Shown here: in pieces, positions 9,258-17,212 of the stretch
How positions within the stretch are numbered: position 1 is the stretch's first letter
How the letters are laid out: the number at the start of each line of letters is the position of its first letter
Assembly: GCA_001417715.1 (NCBI GenBank)
Contig: BBRT01000024.1
Location: forward strand, 1-64,000
Reading direction: 5' to 3'
From: Candidatus Symbiothrix dinenymphae
GTDB lineage: Bacteria > Bacteroidota > Bacteroidia > Bacteroidales > Azobacteroidaceae
DNA: 64,000 nt
The notes under the pieces: generated by a model
Seen by the model: the letters and a program-made list of their open reading frames with translations, nothing else
Database searches by the model: none
What the model was told of the DNA's origin: nothing
Translations under genes and position numbers: made by a program

Positions 9258-9917
9258 TTACTCAACCATTTCTAATGCTCCAAAAAATTCGGGGCGGTGG
9301 AAATCCGGTGCGAGTGTTTTCACGGGATTCCAACTCAGATAGTGCGGTTTAGGGGTTTCATCGCCACATTTGTAGAAATTGGCACGCAGTTTTCGCCCTG
9401 TCGGATTTTTGTTGGGCATCCCCAGCAGTGCAAAGGGAATTTCTGCCAATAATTGCCACTGACACGCCTTTGGGGTGGTGATGGGCTGTTTCGGCAACGA
9501 GGTGTGAACCACCAATTGATCCATTTCTTCGTCGGAAAACGACAGATAATCCCTCTGGCTGTGGCGAACAGATGCCAGCACGCCTCCGATGCAGTTAAAT
9601 TCAAAGTTGCGGTAGGTATTTTCTTCTCTGTCAGGCGTTTGAAGAAAAAACTCCACACACGAATCCTGCCACACGGGCGACTGATAGTCGGTATTAACCG
9701 CCTTCACAGCCTCTTCTTGCACATCATAGAGCAAATAAAGCGTGTTGTCCGCCCATGCGATATAAAATTTCACATCGGGGTTGTACGGGAATGTTTCCGG
9801 CCAGTTGACCGCGTCAATAACGCCCTGATTGGCAATTTGCATCATCAGTTCGGCTTTTGATTGCCAGTCCGGGGTGCCTGATAGGGCTGCGATTTGTTTT
9901 ACTTGTAATGTTTTCAT
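9258..9917 (-). CDS. CBM9-like carbohydrate-binding domain protein
   Basis: A 219-aa single-domain protein without a signal peptide. It matches the carbohydrate-binding family 9-like fold that is often found alone in Bacteroidetes: FYIAWADNTLYLLYDVQE, WQDSCVEFFLQ, YRNFEFNCIGGVLAS and ANFYKCGDETPKPHYLSW. The WxDSxVE-F motif and the WNPV end are characteristic. The role of these stand-alone proteins is unknown; sugar binding is presumed from the fold only. Convergent with the MCE gene. No clear -7 box was seen; a dispersed palindromic repeat begins 21 bp upstream of its start. Confidence 0.75.
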   Translation of the reverse strand: MKTLQVKQIAALSGTPDWQSKAELMMQIANQGVIDAVNWPETFPYNPDVKFYIAWADNTLYLLYDVQEEAVKAVNTDYQSPVWQDSCVEFFLQTPDREENTYRNFEFNCIGGVLASVRHSQRDYLSFSDEEMDQLVVHTSLPKQPITTPKACQWQLLAEIPFALLGMPNKNPTGRKLRANFYKCGDETPKPHYLSWNPVKTLAPDFHRPEFFGALEMVE

Positions 9918-9938
9918 ATTTTTATTTGTTGAAAGTCC

Positions 9939-10063
9939 GTCATTGCGGGCTTGACCAAAAAGTCTGTCATTGCGGGCTTGACCCGCAATCCCATGTTTTA
10001 CATTGCTCTGTCGCCCAACATTCGATTCCTTTTCAGGGGATTGCGGGTCAAGCCCGCAATGAC
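9939..10063. repeat. Composite of dispersed palindromic repeat (one half unit, two full units)
   Basis: A half unit lies at 9939-9955 (GTCATTGCGGGCTTGAC), a full unit at 9966-9992 and an inverted full unit at 10036-10063. The 43 bp between the two full units contain TTACATTGCTCTGTCGCCCA and an ATTCGATTCC block. A related spacer recurs at 29315-29357. The block is intergenic, between the CBM9-like and TPR genes. Confidence 0.9.
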
Positions 10064-10116
10064 AGACTTTTTTTCAATCACGCTGCAAATTTACGGTTTT
10101 TTTTGAATAAAATGAC

Positions 10117-10124
10117 TACCTTTG
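10117..10124 (+). promoter_or_regulatory. -7 box of the TPR gene
   Basis: TACCTTTG, 18 nt before the ATG at 10143. Confidence 0.75.
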
Positions 10125-10142
10125 CGGACTTAAAATAAGAAT

Positions 10143-11309
10143 ATGATGAATTTTGATGATTTTGATGATGATTTTGACGGCTTCGATGATGACGAAGACG
10201 ATGATTTTGAGGAGGGTTATGCGTATTCAGACGGTCGCCGCTATCCCGATTTTTTTTATGAATGGGACGAAGATATGACCGCTCTCCGTCAGCCATCGCG
10301 CTTTTTTGAAGCGGACGAATTGTGCATGATCGTCTGTTATTATGTCAATGAAAACAATGAGGCGAAACTCAAACAAACCATCCCGCTGGCTTTGAAATTT
10401 CATCCCAACGATGAAGAATTGCAGTGCGAAATTATGGATGCTCTCCAAGATTGCGGCTTGTGGAACGATTTGTTGGACATTTCCAAACCGCTCTCCTGTC
10501 ATGGTAACATCTTTGCCGACAGCAATGTACTGCTGTCACTCTTCCATCTGCGGATGGAGGAAGTGGCTTTTATGACATTCATAAAAATGAAGGCGCACTA
10601 TGCCGGTGATGAGCTGTTGCCCGAAGTTTACCTCGCGATGGGCGATGCTTTGGCGGATATAGATTTGTATCAAGCCTCGATAGACGTGTGCAATGAGGCG
10701 ATTGAGTTATTTCCCGACTCGGAGGAACTTTCTTGGCTCAACCTTGAGTCGTACTTTTTGTTGGAACAGAACGACAAAGCATTGGAAATTGCCGACAAGT
10801 TGTCGCAAAAGAATGCGTTGGATGCGCATTTTTGGGCGAGATTGGGCGAAGTTTACAACAGAATGGGCGAACCTGAACATGCTATTGAGGCGTTCCAATT
10901 CGCTGAATCACTGGGCTTTAATCACAATGCCAATTTGCTGAACTTGGTGCAGACATACAACCAAAGCGACAATTACGAAAAGGCGTTGGAGGCATTGGAA
11001 GAATTTCGCGACGAACAGATGGAAGCCACCTTTGTACCGCTGATTGCCGCCGAGATGTGTGCCAAACTGGGGCAGTGGGAAAAAGCAATTACCTATTTGG
11101 ATAAATCCATCGCGTTTTCGCCCAACTCGGAACTGTTCTATCACTCTAAGGCAGAGGCACTTATACGCCTGAAACGGGAACAGGAAGCCATCTCGGTGGT
11201 AGAAGAAGGCATCCGAATGTGTAACGACGCCGACGGCTATCTGAAACGCATGTTAGACCGCTTTAAGGCAGGCGACTTCGACATAGACCGCGAAGATTAT
11301 TTGGATTAA
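10143..11309 (+). CDS. Tetratricopeptide-repeat protein with acidic N-terminus
   Basis: A 388-aa cytoplasmic protein. The first 25 residues are extremely acidic (FDDFDDDFDGFDDDEDDDFE). From about residue 55 a chain of helical TPR-type repeats follows, clearest in AHFWARLGEVYNRMGEPEHAIEAF style units and in the last KAITYLDKSIAFSPNSELFY and QEAISVVEEGIRM units. Such proteins scaffold protein complexes; no partner can be named. Start is ATG at 10143 or 10146. A 42-nt piece of this gene (10824-10865) occurs in inverted orientation downstream at 11458-11499. Confidence 0.85.
   Translation: MMNFDDFDDDFDGFDDDEDDDFEEGYAYSDGRRYPDFFYEWDEDMTALRQPSRFFEADELCMIVCYYVNENNEAKLKQTIPLALKFHPNDEELQCEIMDALQDCGLWNDLLDISKPLSCHGNIFADSNVLLSLFHLRMEEVAFMTFIKMKAHYAGDELLPEVYLAMGDALADIDLYQASIDVCNEAIELFPDSEELSWLNLESYFLLEQNDKALEIADKLSQKNALDAHFWARLGEVYNRMGEPEHAIEAFQFAESLGFNHNANLLNLVQTYNQSDNYEKALEALEEFRDEQMEATFVPLIAAEMCAKLGQWEKAITYLDKSIAFSPNSELFYHSKAEALIRLKREQEAISVVEEGIRMCNDADGYLKRMLDRFKAGDFDIDREDYLD
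10824..10865 (+). repeat. Inverted-repeat arm A (inside the TPR gene)
   Basis: The 42 nt encode the AHFWARLGEVYNRM part of one TPR motif. They are identical at 41 of 42 positions to the reverse complement of 11458-11499. Confidence 0.9.
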
Positions 11310-11359
11310 GCGACCCGATGTAACAATTTCAAGTATTTTGTCATTTCAAAAATAATTAC

Positions 11360-11367
11360 TACCTTTG
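11360..11367 (+). promoter_or_regulatory. -7 box reading into the lipoprotein leader
   Basis: TACCTTTG, 255 nt before the ATG at 11623. The transcript would contain arm B, complementary to the TPR mRNA. Confidence 0.6.
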
Positions 11368-11457
11368 TGCCGTTCTAACAAGAGACGTATGTACACATGG
11401 TTTGCAGATATGACTTCGGTAACATCCCGCCGCGATAATAAACACGGCGTGCTGCAA

Positions 11458-11499
11458 CATTCTGCTGTAAACTTCGCCCAATCTCGCCCAAAAATGCGC
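11458..11499 (-). repeat. Inverted-repeat arm B (in lipoprotein leader)
   Basis: Reverse complement of 10824-10865 with a single mismatch (ACAGCAG instead of ACAACAG). Neither flank extends the match. Confidence 0.9.
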
Positions 11500-11549
11500 A
11501 ATGGTCTGAACGGGCGCAAAATAAACAAATACTGTTCCAAACGAATTTG

Positions 11550-11557
11550 CAAAGGTA
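11550..11557 (-). promoter_or_regulatory. Minus-strand -7-like box in the leader region
   Basis: TACCTTTG on the minus strand, pointing back toward the TPR gene. No minus-strand gene follows, so it may be non-functional or drive an antisense RNA. Confidence 0.35.
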
Positions 11558-11622
11558 TGTTTTTGCCTTCCACCTTTGCAGAGGGTCAACAACGGAGGCA
11601 AAAATTTAATTTCTAAAAAAAA

Positions 11623-12915
11623 ATGAAAAGAAGTTATGTAAAAGTCGCCCTGATGGGCGCAGTAGTTGCGGTTTCGTCCGCAATGTTCATCGCTTGTAGC
11701 GAAGATGACAGCGTCACAACGCCTGTAAGCAGCATTACGCTGAAAGAAACCACGCTGACGCTTGCCGTCGGCAAAGATTCCACGCTGACGGCAACGGTAT
11801 CGCCCGCAGACGCTACCGACAAAACCGTAACGTGGACAAGTAGCGACACCACTAAGGCTACTGTTAGCAGTAGCGGTAAGGTGGTCGCCAAAGTCGTAGG
11901 CACCGCCACGATTACCGCCAAAGCGGGTGAAAAAACGGCTACCTGCACGGTAACCATTACTGAACCAATATCATTCACCCTCAAGGGCGAGCTAAACAAC
12001 CTGAAAGTGGGGATGGGAGTTAATCCCCAAAAGGTAGTGGTATACGACAATCCCGATTTTAGAGGTACACCGCTTGGTGAAGGCACTATTGGTGCTACAC
12101 CATCTCTATCTTCCGTACGTCCCCAAACAAGAGCTCTTGGGAATACTAATGATTATGGAGGTGATGCACAGTGGGAAATTCCGCTTACCAACATTGACCC
12201 GAATGAATGTCCGCAGCTTTATTTCGCGGTAACAGGAACTAGTCCGGATGGTGACTTCATGTATACGCTTGATGATTTTGACTTGCCGCTAACCGGTATA
12301 GGGAATAACGACGATTACGATATTAATACTCGTCTTCAAACCAATAACCCTTTTAACGACGGATTTGAAATTGAGTGTGTACATTTTGAAGCCACGGTGA
12401 AAGTTACCGGTATTAATCCGGGAACCCCCGGTAGTTGGCCGGATGGGGATTGGATGACGAGCGGTGACCTTGCAAAGTTTGCGAGTACAGGATGCTTTAT
12501 GATATATGATGCCAGAGGTGCTGAAGTAGGTCGTATATTTTTAAATGAATTTCCGTTTCCTGAAGATGATTTATGGACACAAGAAGAGATAGATGACTGG
12601 GGGGGAGCTTCTTATTGGGAGAATGATGGATTAACTGCGCCAATAGCAGATGTGACTGTTCAGCGACACAAAGATGTGTTGCGTATCAGAGGATTTGTTC
12701 CGGCAAGAGAAGTCGAACTTAGTTTTGATTTAGCATTTGGTAGTGATGACACGGGTTGGACACATGCTGGGGTTACAACATTCGGTAAACTCGATCTTAC
12801 GGGCAGACTGATAGATTCAGGAACCGGCGAGCTAACCAATCTGATAGACGGTATTGACCTTGGAACAGGTGATATTACCGGTGTTACTATTCCAAATATT
12901 TTCGGCGGCCAGTAA
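11623..12915 (+). CDS. Lipoprotein with Big2 immunoglobulin-like domain
   Basis: A 430-aa surface or outer-membrane lipoprotein. The signal peptide ends in a lipobox (SAMFIAC, Cys26), then SEDD, an acidic stretch that in Bacteroidetes can act as an export signal to the cell surface. Residues about 35-113 form a bacterial Ig-like Big2 domain (LTLAVGKDSTLTATVSP, VTWTSSDTTKATVSSSG, GTATITAKAGEKTATCTV). The remaining 310 residues, rich in Asp, Gly and Thr, are not recognised. A strong stem-loop follows the gene. Function is unknown; adhesion or glycan contact would be speculation. Confidence 0.85.
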   Translation: MKRSYVKVALMGAVVAVSSAMFIACSEDDSVTTPVSSITLKETTLTLAVGKDSTLTATVSPADATDKTVTWTSSDTTKATVSSSGKVVAKVVGTATITAKAGEKTATCTVTITEPISFTLKGELNNLKVGMGVNPQKVVVYDNPDFRGTPLGEGTIGATPSLSSVRPQTRALGNTNDYGGDAQWEIPLTNIDPNECPQLYFAVTGTSPDGDFMYTLDDFDLPLTGIGNNDDYDINTRLQTNNPFNDGFEIECVHFEATVKVTGINPGTPGSWPDGDWMTSGDLAKFASTGCFMIYDARGAEVGRIFLNEFPFPEDDLWTQEEIDDWGGASYWENDGLTAPIADVTVQRHKDVLRIRGFVPAREVELSFDLAFGSDDTGWTHAGVTTFGKLDLTGRLIDSGTGELTNLIDGIDLGTGDITGVTIPNIFGGQ

Positions 12916-12934
12916 TCGGCTCCTGATACAATCA

Positions 12935-12962
12935 GCGCCCCCGCCGTCCTTGGCGGGGGCGC
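12935..12962 (+). terminator. GC-rich stem-loop terminator after the Big2 lipoprotein
   Basis: Perfect 11-bp stem GCGCCCCCGCC / GGCGGGGGCGC with a 6-nt loop, 19 nt after the stop codon. It is followed by GTTGTTTG rather than a clean T-run. Confidence 0.75.
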
Positions 12963-13001
12963 GTTGTTTGCGAAAAAACGGCACATTCAAATAAAAATGC
13001 C

Positions 13002-13009
13002 TATCTTTG
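13002..13009 (+). promoter_or_regulatory. -7 box of the SGNH hydrolase gene
   Basis: TATCTTTG, 24 nt before the ATG. Confidence 0.7.
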
Positions 13010-13033
13010 CGCCTTAAAAAATAAAAAAAAAAG

Positions 13034-14449
13034 ATGAAACCCTCTAAAACCCTTTTGTTTTTGGTCGCAGTATTAGTGGCGTTAGGACTTTTGAGTACCA
13101 TTTTTCCGGAGAAAGGAGTTGCTTTGGGAACGTTGCAGTTGTATTTTCCAACGCTGGAGGATGCTTTTGCGTCGCCACCTGCAATTCAATCTACTGCGGC
13201 TTTGGAGCAGATTGAGGCGATGGAAGAGAGTTTGCAGATTCCGCCGGATTCGTTGGTGTTCTACAATGATTTTTTCACCACTCACCCCTCGCGGATGCAC
13301 TTGCCTGATGATAATTGGAGCTATTTTGATGTTCTTTTTGAGGCGTTTGAGCATTGTCACGGTGACAAAAAAATTGTTCGCGTACTTCATTATGGCGATT
13401 CGCAAATTGAGGGTGACCGCATTTCAGGATACCTCCGACAGCGATTGCAGGAAAAATTTGGCGGCATTGGACCCGGTCTTTTGCCTGCTGTGCAGGTAGT
13501 TCCGACAACATCTGTGGAGCAGACGGCTTCCAATATCTCGCGTTACATCATTTCCGGCAATTTTGCGAGCCGCGCCGGGCATCAACGCTACGGCGTTTTG
13601 GGTCAGGTAGGCATGTTCAAAAGTGATGTGAGTCGTATCACCGTCAAAACGCGCAATGCAACGGGCAAGCAGAAGTTTGAAAGTTGGAAAACATTTCAGA
13701 AAATCCGCCTTTTTGCAGGGAAAACCGCACCAAATTTTCGGGCAATTTTGAGTGTGCCGGAACAGCCGAATTTGGAGAAAAATGCAGAGGCAGATTTGCC
13801 CGTCAGTGTGTTGGAATGGAATCTGCCGGATGCTGTTTCGCAGTTCACGCTCAATTTGCAAGGGCATGGCGAAATCTACGGGCTTGCAGCCGATGGTATG
13901 AGTGGCGTGGCTGTTGATAATATCCCGTTCAGAGGTAGCTCCGGCACGTTTTTCACACAAATAGATACCATTCTGTTGGCAGCCATGTTTAAAGAACTCA
14001 ATGCGCGACTGATTTTGCTCGAATTTGGCGGCAATATGACCCCCGCAATCAAGGGTCCCAAGTCGGTAACAGCCTATCAGGAAACGATGTCCAAGCAAAT
14101 TGCGTGCATCAAATCAATGTGTCCGCAGGCGAAAATTATTTTGATTGGTCCTGCCGATATGTCCACAAAAATCAACGGTAATTTGCAAACTTATCCCTAT
14201 TTAGAGCAAACCATTGCCGCATTGCGTGAGGCAGCTTTGCAAAATGGGGTGGCGTTTTGGAATATGTATGAAGTGATGGGCGGGCGCAATTCGATGATAA
14301 AATGGGTGCAGAATGCCCCCTCGCTGGCATCCACCGACTACATCCACTTCAATGCCAAGGGTGCCGACCGCATTGCAGAGCTGTTTTATCAATCTCTTTC
14401 CATCTACTACGATTATCATCGGTTGATTGCAAACAGCAAGGCAAATTAA
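13034..14449 (+). CDS. SGNH/GDSL-type hydrolase, membrane anchored or exported
   Basis: A 471-aa protein with an N-terminal hydrophobic segment (about 6-24). The SGNH blocks are visible: block I HYGDSQIEGDR with nucleophile Ser123, block III LEFGGN, and block V STDYIHFNAKGADRI carrying the catalytic Asp and His. The family includes esterases and acetyl-transferring or deacetylating enzymes acting on cell-envelope glycans. The periplasmic location fits such a role but the substrate is not known. It is followed by a short tandem repeat and lipB. Confidence 0.82.
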   Translation: MKPSKTLLFLVAVLVALGLLSTIFPEKGVALGTLQLYFPTLEDAFASPPAIQSTAALEQIEAMEESLQIPPDSLVFYNDFFTTHPSRMHLPDDNWSYFDVLFEAFEHCHGDKKIVRVLHYGDSQIEGDRISGYLRQRLQEKFGGIGPGLLPAVQVVPTTSVEQTASNISRYIISGNFASRAGHQRYGVLGQVGMFKSDVSRITVKTRNATGKQKFESWKTFQKIRLFAGKTAPNFRAILSVPEQPNLEKNAEADLPVSVLEWNLPDAVSQFTLNLQGHGEIYGLAADGMSGVAVDNIPFRGSSGTFFTQIDTILLAAMFKELNARLILLEFGGNMTPAIKGPKSVTAYQETMSKQIACIKSMCPQAKIILIGPADMSTKINGNLQTYPYLEQTIAALREAALQNGVAFWNMYEVMGGRNSMIKWVQNAPSLASTDYIHFNAKGADRIAELFYQSLSIYYDYHRLIANSKAN

Positions 14450-14450
14450 A

Positions 14451-14478
14451 AATTACGAATTACGAATTACGAATTACG
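14451..14478. repeat. Heptamer tandem repeat (AATTACG x4)
   Basis: Four perfect copies of AATTACG fill the gap between the SGNH hydrolase stop and the lipB start. Confidence 0.9.
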
Positions 14479-14488
14479 GGTGGGGGGT

Positions 14489-15148
14489 ATGAATTTTACG
14501 GATTGGGGGGTTATTCCTTACGCACAGGCACTTGAACGGCAGCAGGTGCTTTTTGATGCGGTTTTGCAAGCCAAAGAAAAGCACGAACCGAGTGTCAATC
14601 ACGTCATTTTATGTGAACATCCGCCCGTTTTTACGCTGGGAAAGCACGGGCAGCAGTCGAATATGCTCGTTTCGGAGGTGACACTCAAGGCACGCGGCAT
14701 CGACGTGTTTCCGATTGACAGGGGTGGAGACATCACCTATCATGGTCACGGACAGTTGGTTGTGTATCCTATTATTGACTTGGAAGCCTTTCATATCGGA
14801 CTGAAAGCCTACATCCACCGTTTGGAAGAGGTAATTATTTGTGTCATAGCCGAATACGCTATTCGCGGCGAACGATTGGAAGGCGCAACGGGGGTGTGGC
14901 TCGACAATGACGACCCACACAAAGCGCGAAAAATCGCGGCGATAGGTGTCCGAAGCAGTCGTTACGTCACCATGCACGGTTTGGCACTGAATGTAAACAC
15001 CGATTTAAGCTATTTCAACATGATTAACCCATGCGGCTTTGTGGACAAAGGCGTTACATCAATGCAACAGGAATTGCGGCGTGAAGTGGATATGGAGGCG
15101 TTGAAACGGCGTTTTCAAGCCATTTTTGAGGCTGCATTCAGTCAATGA
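14489..15148 (+). CDS. lipB: Lipoyl(octanoyl) transferase
   Basis: A 219-aa LipB that moves octanoyl from acyl-ACP to lipoyl domains. Family motifs are present: FTLGKHG, RGGDITYHGHGQLVVYP, the catalytic lysine in KIAAIGV and the catalytic cysteine in INPCGF. The ATG at 14489 follows a GGGGGG stretch; a GTG at 14480 in the same frame is a less likely start. No -7 box is seen, so it may be read from the SGNH gene upstream. Its end overlaps the convergent DUF3109 gene by 7 bp. Confidence 0.95.
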   Translation: MNFTDWGVIPYAQALERQQVLFDAVLQAKEKHEPSVNHVILCEHPPVFTLGKHGQQSNMLVSEVTLKARGIDVFPIDRGGDITYHGHGQLVVYPIIDLEAFHIGLKAYIHRLEEVIICVIAEYAIRGERLEGATGVWLDNDDPHKARKIAAIGVRSSRYVTMHGLALNVNTDLSYFNMINPCGFVDKGVTSMQQELRREVDMEALKRRFQAIFEAAFSQ

Positions 15149-15720
15149 GCGAAATTGTTCCATTCTTCGGCAACCACGCACAAATTGTTGTACCACTCCT
15201 GCCCAAATGCGCGTATAAGTGGCTCTTTTAGAAACTGATAGACTTTGATGCCGCGCTGTGTGCCGCAAGGAACGGCGGCTTCGCAAAGTGACCATTTATG
15301 GTAATTGACAGCCGTGAAAGTATCATACTTTCGGAGGCGAACAGGATATAAATGGCATGAAATGGGCTTGGAAAAATCCGTTTCACCGGCGCGAAAAGCT
15401 TGCTCAATGGCGCACAAACAAGTCCCTTTGTCATCGTAGCAAGTAAACACACAATCCTCGCCGTCCACAATGGACGTAACAAACTCGCCATCCAAATCCA
15501 CATACACGGGACCAAATTCATTAATGACTTTCTTCGCTTTGTCCGAAAGCCTGTCCCAAACAACAGGCACGACGGCTTCCAACTGCGGTATTTCGTCTAT
15601 TGCAACGGGTGCCCCCACATCGCCCTCAACGCAGCAACAGCCTCTGCAAACGGCGAGGTCGCAGCAAAAAAACTGTTCGAGAACATCTAAACTAACAACT
15701 TTGTCATCTATTTGTATCAT
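15142..15720 (-). CDS. DUF3109 family cysteine-rich protein
   Basis: A 192-aa protein beginning MIQIDDKVVSLDVLEQFFCC. The many cysteines (FCCDLAVCRGCCCVEG, CVFTCYDDKGTCLCA, CHLYPVR, LCEAAVPCG) match the DUF3109 family, presumed to bind a metal or iron-sulfur cluster. Function is unknown. An upstream in-frame ATG at 15735 is possible but lies beside a palindromic repeat, and homologs start at MIQID. The pyrC 3' end overlaps this start in another frame because a repeat insertion extended pyrC. Confidence 0.85.
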   Translation of the reverse strand: MIQIDDKVVSLDVLEQFFCCDLAVCRGCCCVEGDVGAPVAIDEIPQLEAVVPVVWDRLSDKAKKVINEFGPVYVDLDGEFVTSIVDGEDCVFTCYDDKGTCLCAIEQAFRAGETDFSKPISCHLYPVRLRKYDTFTAVNYHKWSLCEAAVPCGTQRGIKVYQFLKEPLIRAFGQEWYNNLCVVAEEWNNFAH

Positions 15721-17167
15721 TTTTCCATCTTTCATCCGTCATTGCGGGCTTGACCCGCAATCCCCCGTGTTTTAATTCTCTTCCGCGAAAACTCTCATCA
15801 AATGTGCCGTTATCATATACTAATGTGCCGTTTACGAATGTTTTTACTACTTTGTGGGAGAAGGTAGTGCCTTCGAGGGGCGACCAGCCGCATTTGTAGA
15901 GTAGATTGTCCGGCGTTACTGTCCACGATTGATTGGGGTCAACCAGCACTAAATCAGCGTAATAGCCTTCGCGGATGTAGCCCCGGTCTTGCAATCCAAA
16001 CAGCAGCGCAGGGTTGTGGCACATCTTTTCGACGACCAATTCGCGGGTGAATACACCTTGTCGGCAGAGTTCGAGCATCGCGGTGAGCGCATGTTGCACC
16101 ATTGGACCGCCGGAGGCGGCTGTGAGGCATGTGCCTTGTTTTTCGTCCCATGTGTGGGGCGCGTGGTCGGTGGCGACAACGTCAATTTTGCCGTCAATCA
16201 GTGCTTGGCGGAGCGCATCGCGGTCGGCAGCTGTTTTCACAGCGGGATTCCACTTGATGCGATTGCCCAAGCGGGCATAATCTTCGTCTGTGAACCAGAG
16301 GTGGTGGACAGAGACTTCGCCGGTTATTCGCTTGTTAAACAGGGGATTGCGGGTCAAGCCCGCAATGACGTTTGTGCCATTGTGGGCTTGACCCGCAATC
16401 CCCTCCAACAACGCCATCTCTTGCGCAGTCGAAAGATGAAAAAGATGCAACCGCGCATGATGCTTTTTAGCCAACTCAACTGCCTGACCGGCAGAGGCAT
16501 AACACGCTTCACTGCTACGGATTTTTGAATGAAACGAAATATCCAAATTTTCGCCCAATTGGTTGATATAGTGCGCTTTGTTGGTACGGATAATGTCCTC
16601 ACTTTCGCAATGCGCGGCGATAATCATGTCCGTCTCCGCAAAAAGGCGATTCAAACTGCCGGGATTATCCACCAGCATATTGCCCGTAGAAGACCCCATG
16701 AAGACTTTGATGGCGGTTGCACGCTTCGCCTCCACGCGTTTCAACTCGTCCAAATTCTCGTTGGTGGCACCGATAAAAAAGGAGTAATTTGCCATCGACT
16801 CTTGCGATGCGCGATTGAATTTGTCGTTAAGTGCCTCAACCGTAGTGGTTTGTGGCACCGTATTCGGCATATCCATGTAGGAAGTGATGCCACCGGCAAC
16901 AGCTGCGCGGGATTCGCTGTGAATATCGCCCTTGTGTGTCAATCCCGGTTCGCGAAAATGCACCTGGTCGTCAATCACGCCAGGCAATAGCAGCAGCCCT
17001 TCGGCATTTATTTGGGTGTAAGGTGCAGGGTGCGAGGTAGAGGGTGGAGAGTCTTTTACCTTGCACCCTTGACCCTGTACCCGCACAATGCGTTCCTCCT
17101 CAATCCACACCGAAGCTTTGCCGGTTTTGCCTTCGTTGATGATTGTAGCATTTTGGATGTGTATCAT
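15704..17167 (-). CDS. pyrC: Dihydroorotase carrying three repeat-derived insertions
   Basis: A 487-aa type I dihydroorotase (carbamoyl-aspartate to dihydroorotate, pyrimidine synthesis). Zinc and substrate motifs are intact: GVIDDQVHFREPG, MDMPNTVPQT, KVFMGSSTG, HCESE and the late DHAPHT. Three stretches are foreign to the family. Residues 31-52 (QGQGCKVKDS and following) come from a GGTGCAGG-type simple repeat at 17012-17077. Residues 256-276 ([18 protein letters not shown]) come from two palindromic units at 16342-16403. The C-terminal [19 protein letters not shown] comes from a unit at 15738-15765 that replaced the native stop. All are in frame. The start at 17167 is chosen because homologs begin MIxIxNAxIxNEG; the longer frame upstream lies over the neighbouring gene. 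Confidence 0.92.
   Translation of the reverse strand: MIHIQNATIINEGKTGKASVWIEEERIVRVQGQGCKVKDSPPSTSHPAPYTQINAEGLLLLPGVIDDQVHFREPGLTHKGDIHSESRAAVAGGITSYMDMPNTVPQTTTVEALNDKFNRASQESMANYSFFIGATNENLDELKRVEAKRATAIKVFMGSSTGNMLVDNPGSLNRLFAETDMIIAAHCESEDIIRTNKAHYINQLGENLDISFHSKIRSSEACYASAGQAVELAKKHHARLHLFHLSTAQEMALLEGIAGQAHNGTNVIAGLTRNPLFNKRITGEVSVHHLWFTDEDYARLGNRIKWNPAVKTAADRDALRQALIDGKIDVVATDHAPHTWDEKQGTCLTAASGGPMVQHALTAMLELCRQGVFTRELVVEKMCHNPALLFGLQDRGYIREGYYADLVLVDPNQSWTVTPDNLLYKCGWSPLEGTTFSHKVVKTFVNGTLVYDNGTFDESFRGRELKHGGLRVKPAMTDERWKNDTNR
15738..15765 (+). repeat. Palindromic repeat unit at the pyrC 3' end
   Basis: Full 28-bp unit (GTCATTGCGGGCTTGAC plus CCGCAATCCCC). Read on the minus strand in the pyrC frame it gives GLRVKPAMT and extends the protein. 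Confidence 0.95.
16342..16403. repeat. Two opposed palindromic repeat units inside pyrC
   Basis: An inverted unit at 16342-16369 and a variant direct unit at 16376-16403 (GCCATTGTGGG), 6 bp apart. Together they add 21 codons without breaking the frame. Confidence 0.95.
17012..17077. repeat. Simple-sequence insertion in pyrC (GGTGCAGGGTG type)
   Basis: Degenerate short repeats related to AAGGTGCAGGGTGCGAGGT, with the complementary form CCTTGCACCCTTGACCCTG nearby. The stretch sits where other dihydroorotases have a short loop after the N-terminal strand. Confidence 0.65.
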
Positions 17168-17184
17168 ACTTGTTAATTTGTGCG

Positions 17185-17212
17185 GGGGATTGCGGGTCAA
17201 GCCCGCAATGAC
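17185..17212 (-). repeat. Palindromic repeat unit at the glycosyltransferase 3' end
   Basis: Full unit between pyrC and the glycosyltransferase. It supplies the last codons (SLRA) and the TGA stop of the latter. Confidence 0.95.

Larger units (their letters stand above)
11310..11622. other. 313-bp spacer/leader between the TPR and Big2 lipoprotein genes
   Basis: No convincing gene is present. It holds a plus-strand TACCTTTG at 11360-11367, a minus-strand TACCTTTG at 11550-11557, a near-consensus CACCTTTG at 11571-11578, and inverted-repeat arm B at 11458-11499. If transcription starts at the 11360 box, the lipoprotein mRNA has a leader of about 250 nt. An 83-codon open frame (11365-11616) has no recognisable homology and is probably not coding. 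Confidence 0.6.

Noticed and set aside
11346-11601. Minus-strand frames in the lipoprotein leader
   Set aside because: Their only similarity to a protein comes from the inverted 42-nt TPR fragment, partly in the wrong frame; no start context.
15400-15775. Plus-strand frames of 96 and 101 codons
   Set aside because: They are shadows of the DUF3109 gene and end in the palindromic repeat.
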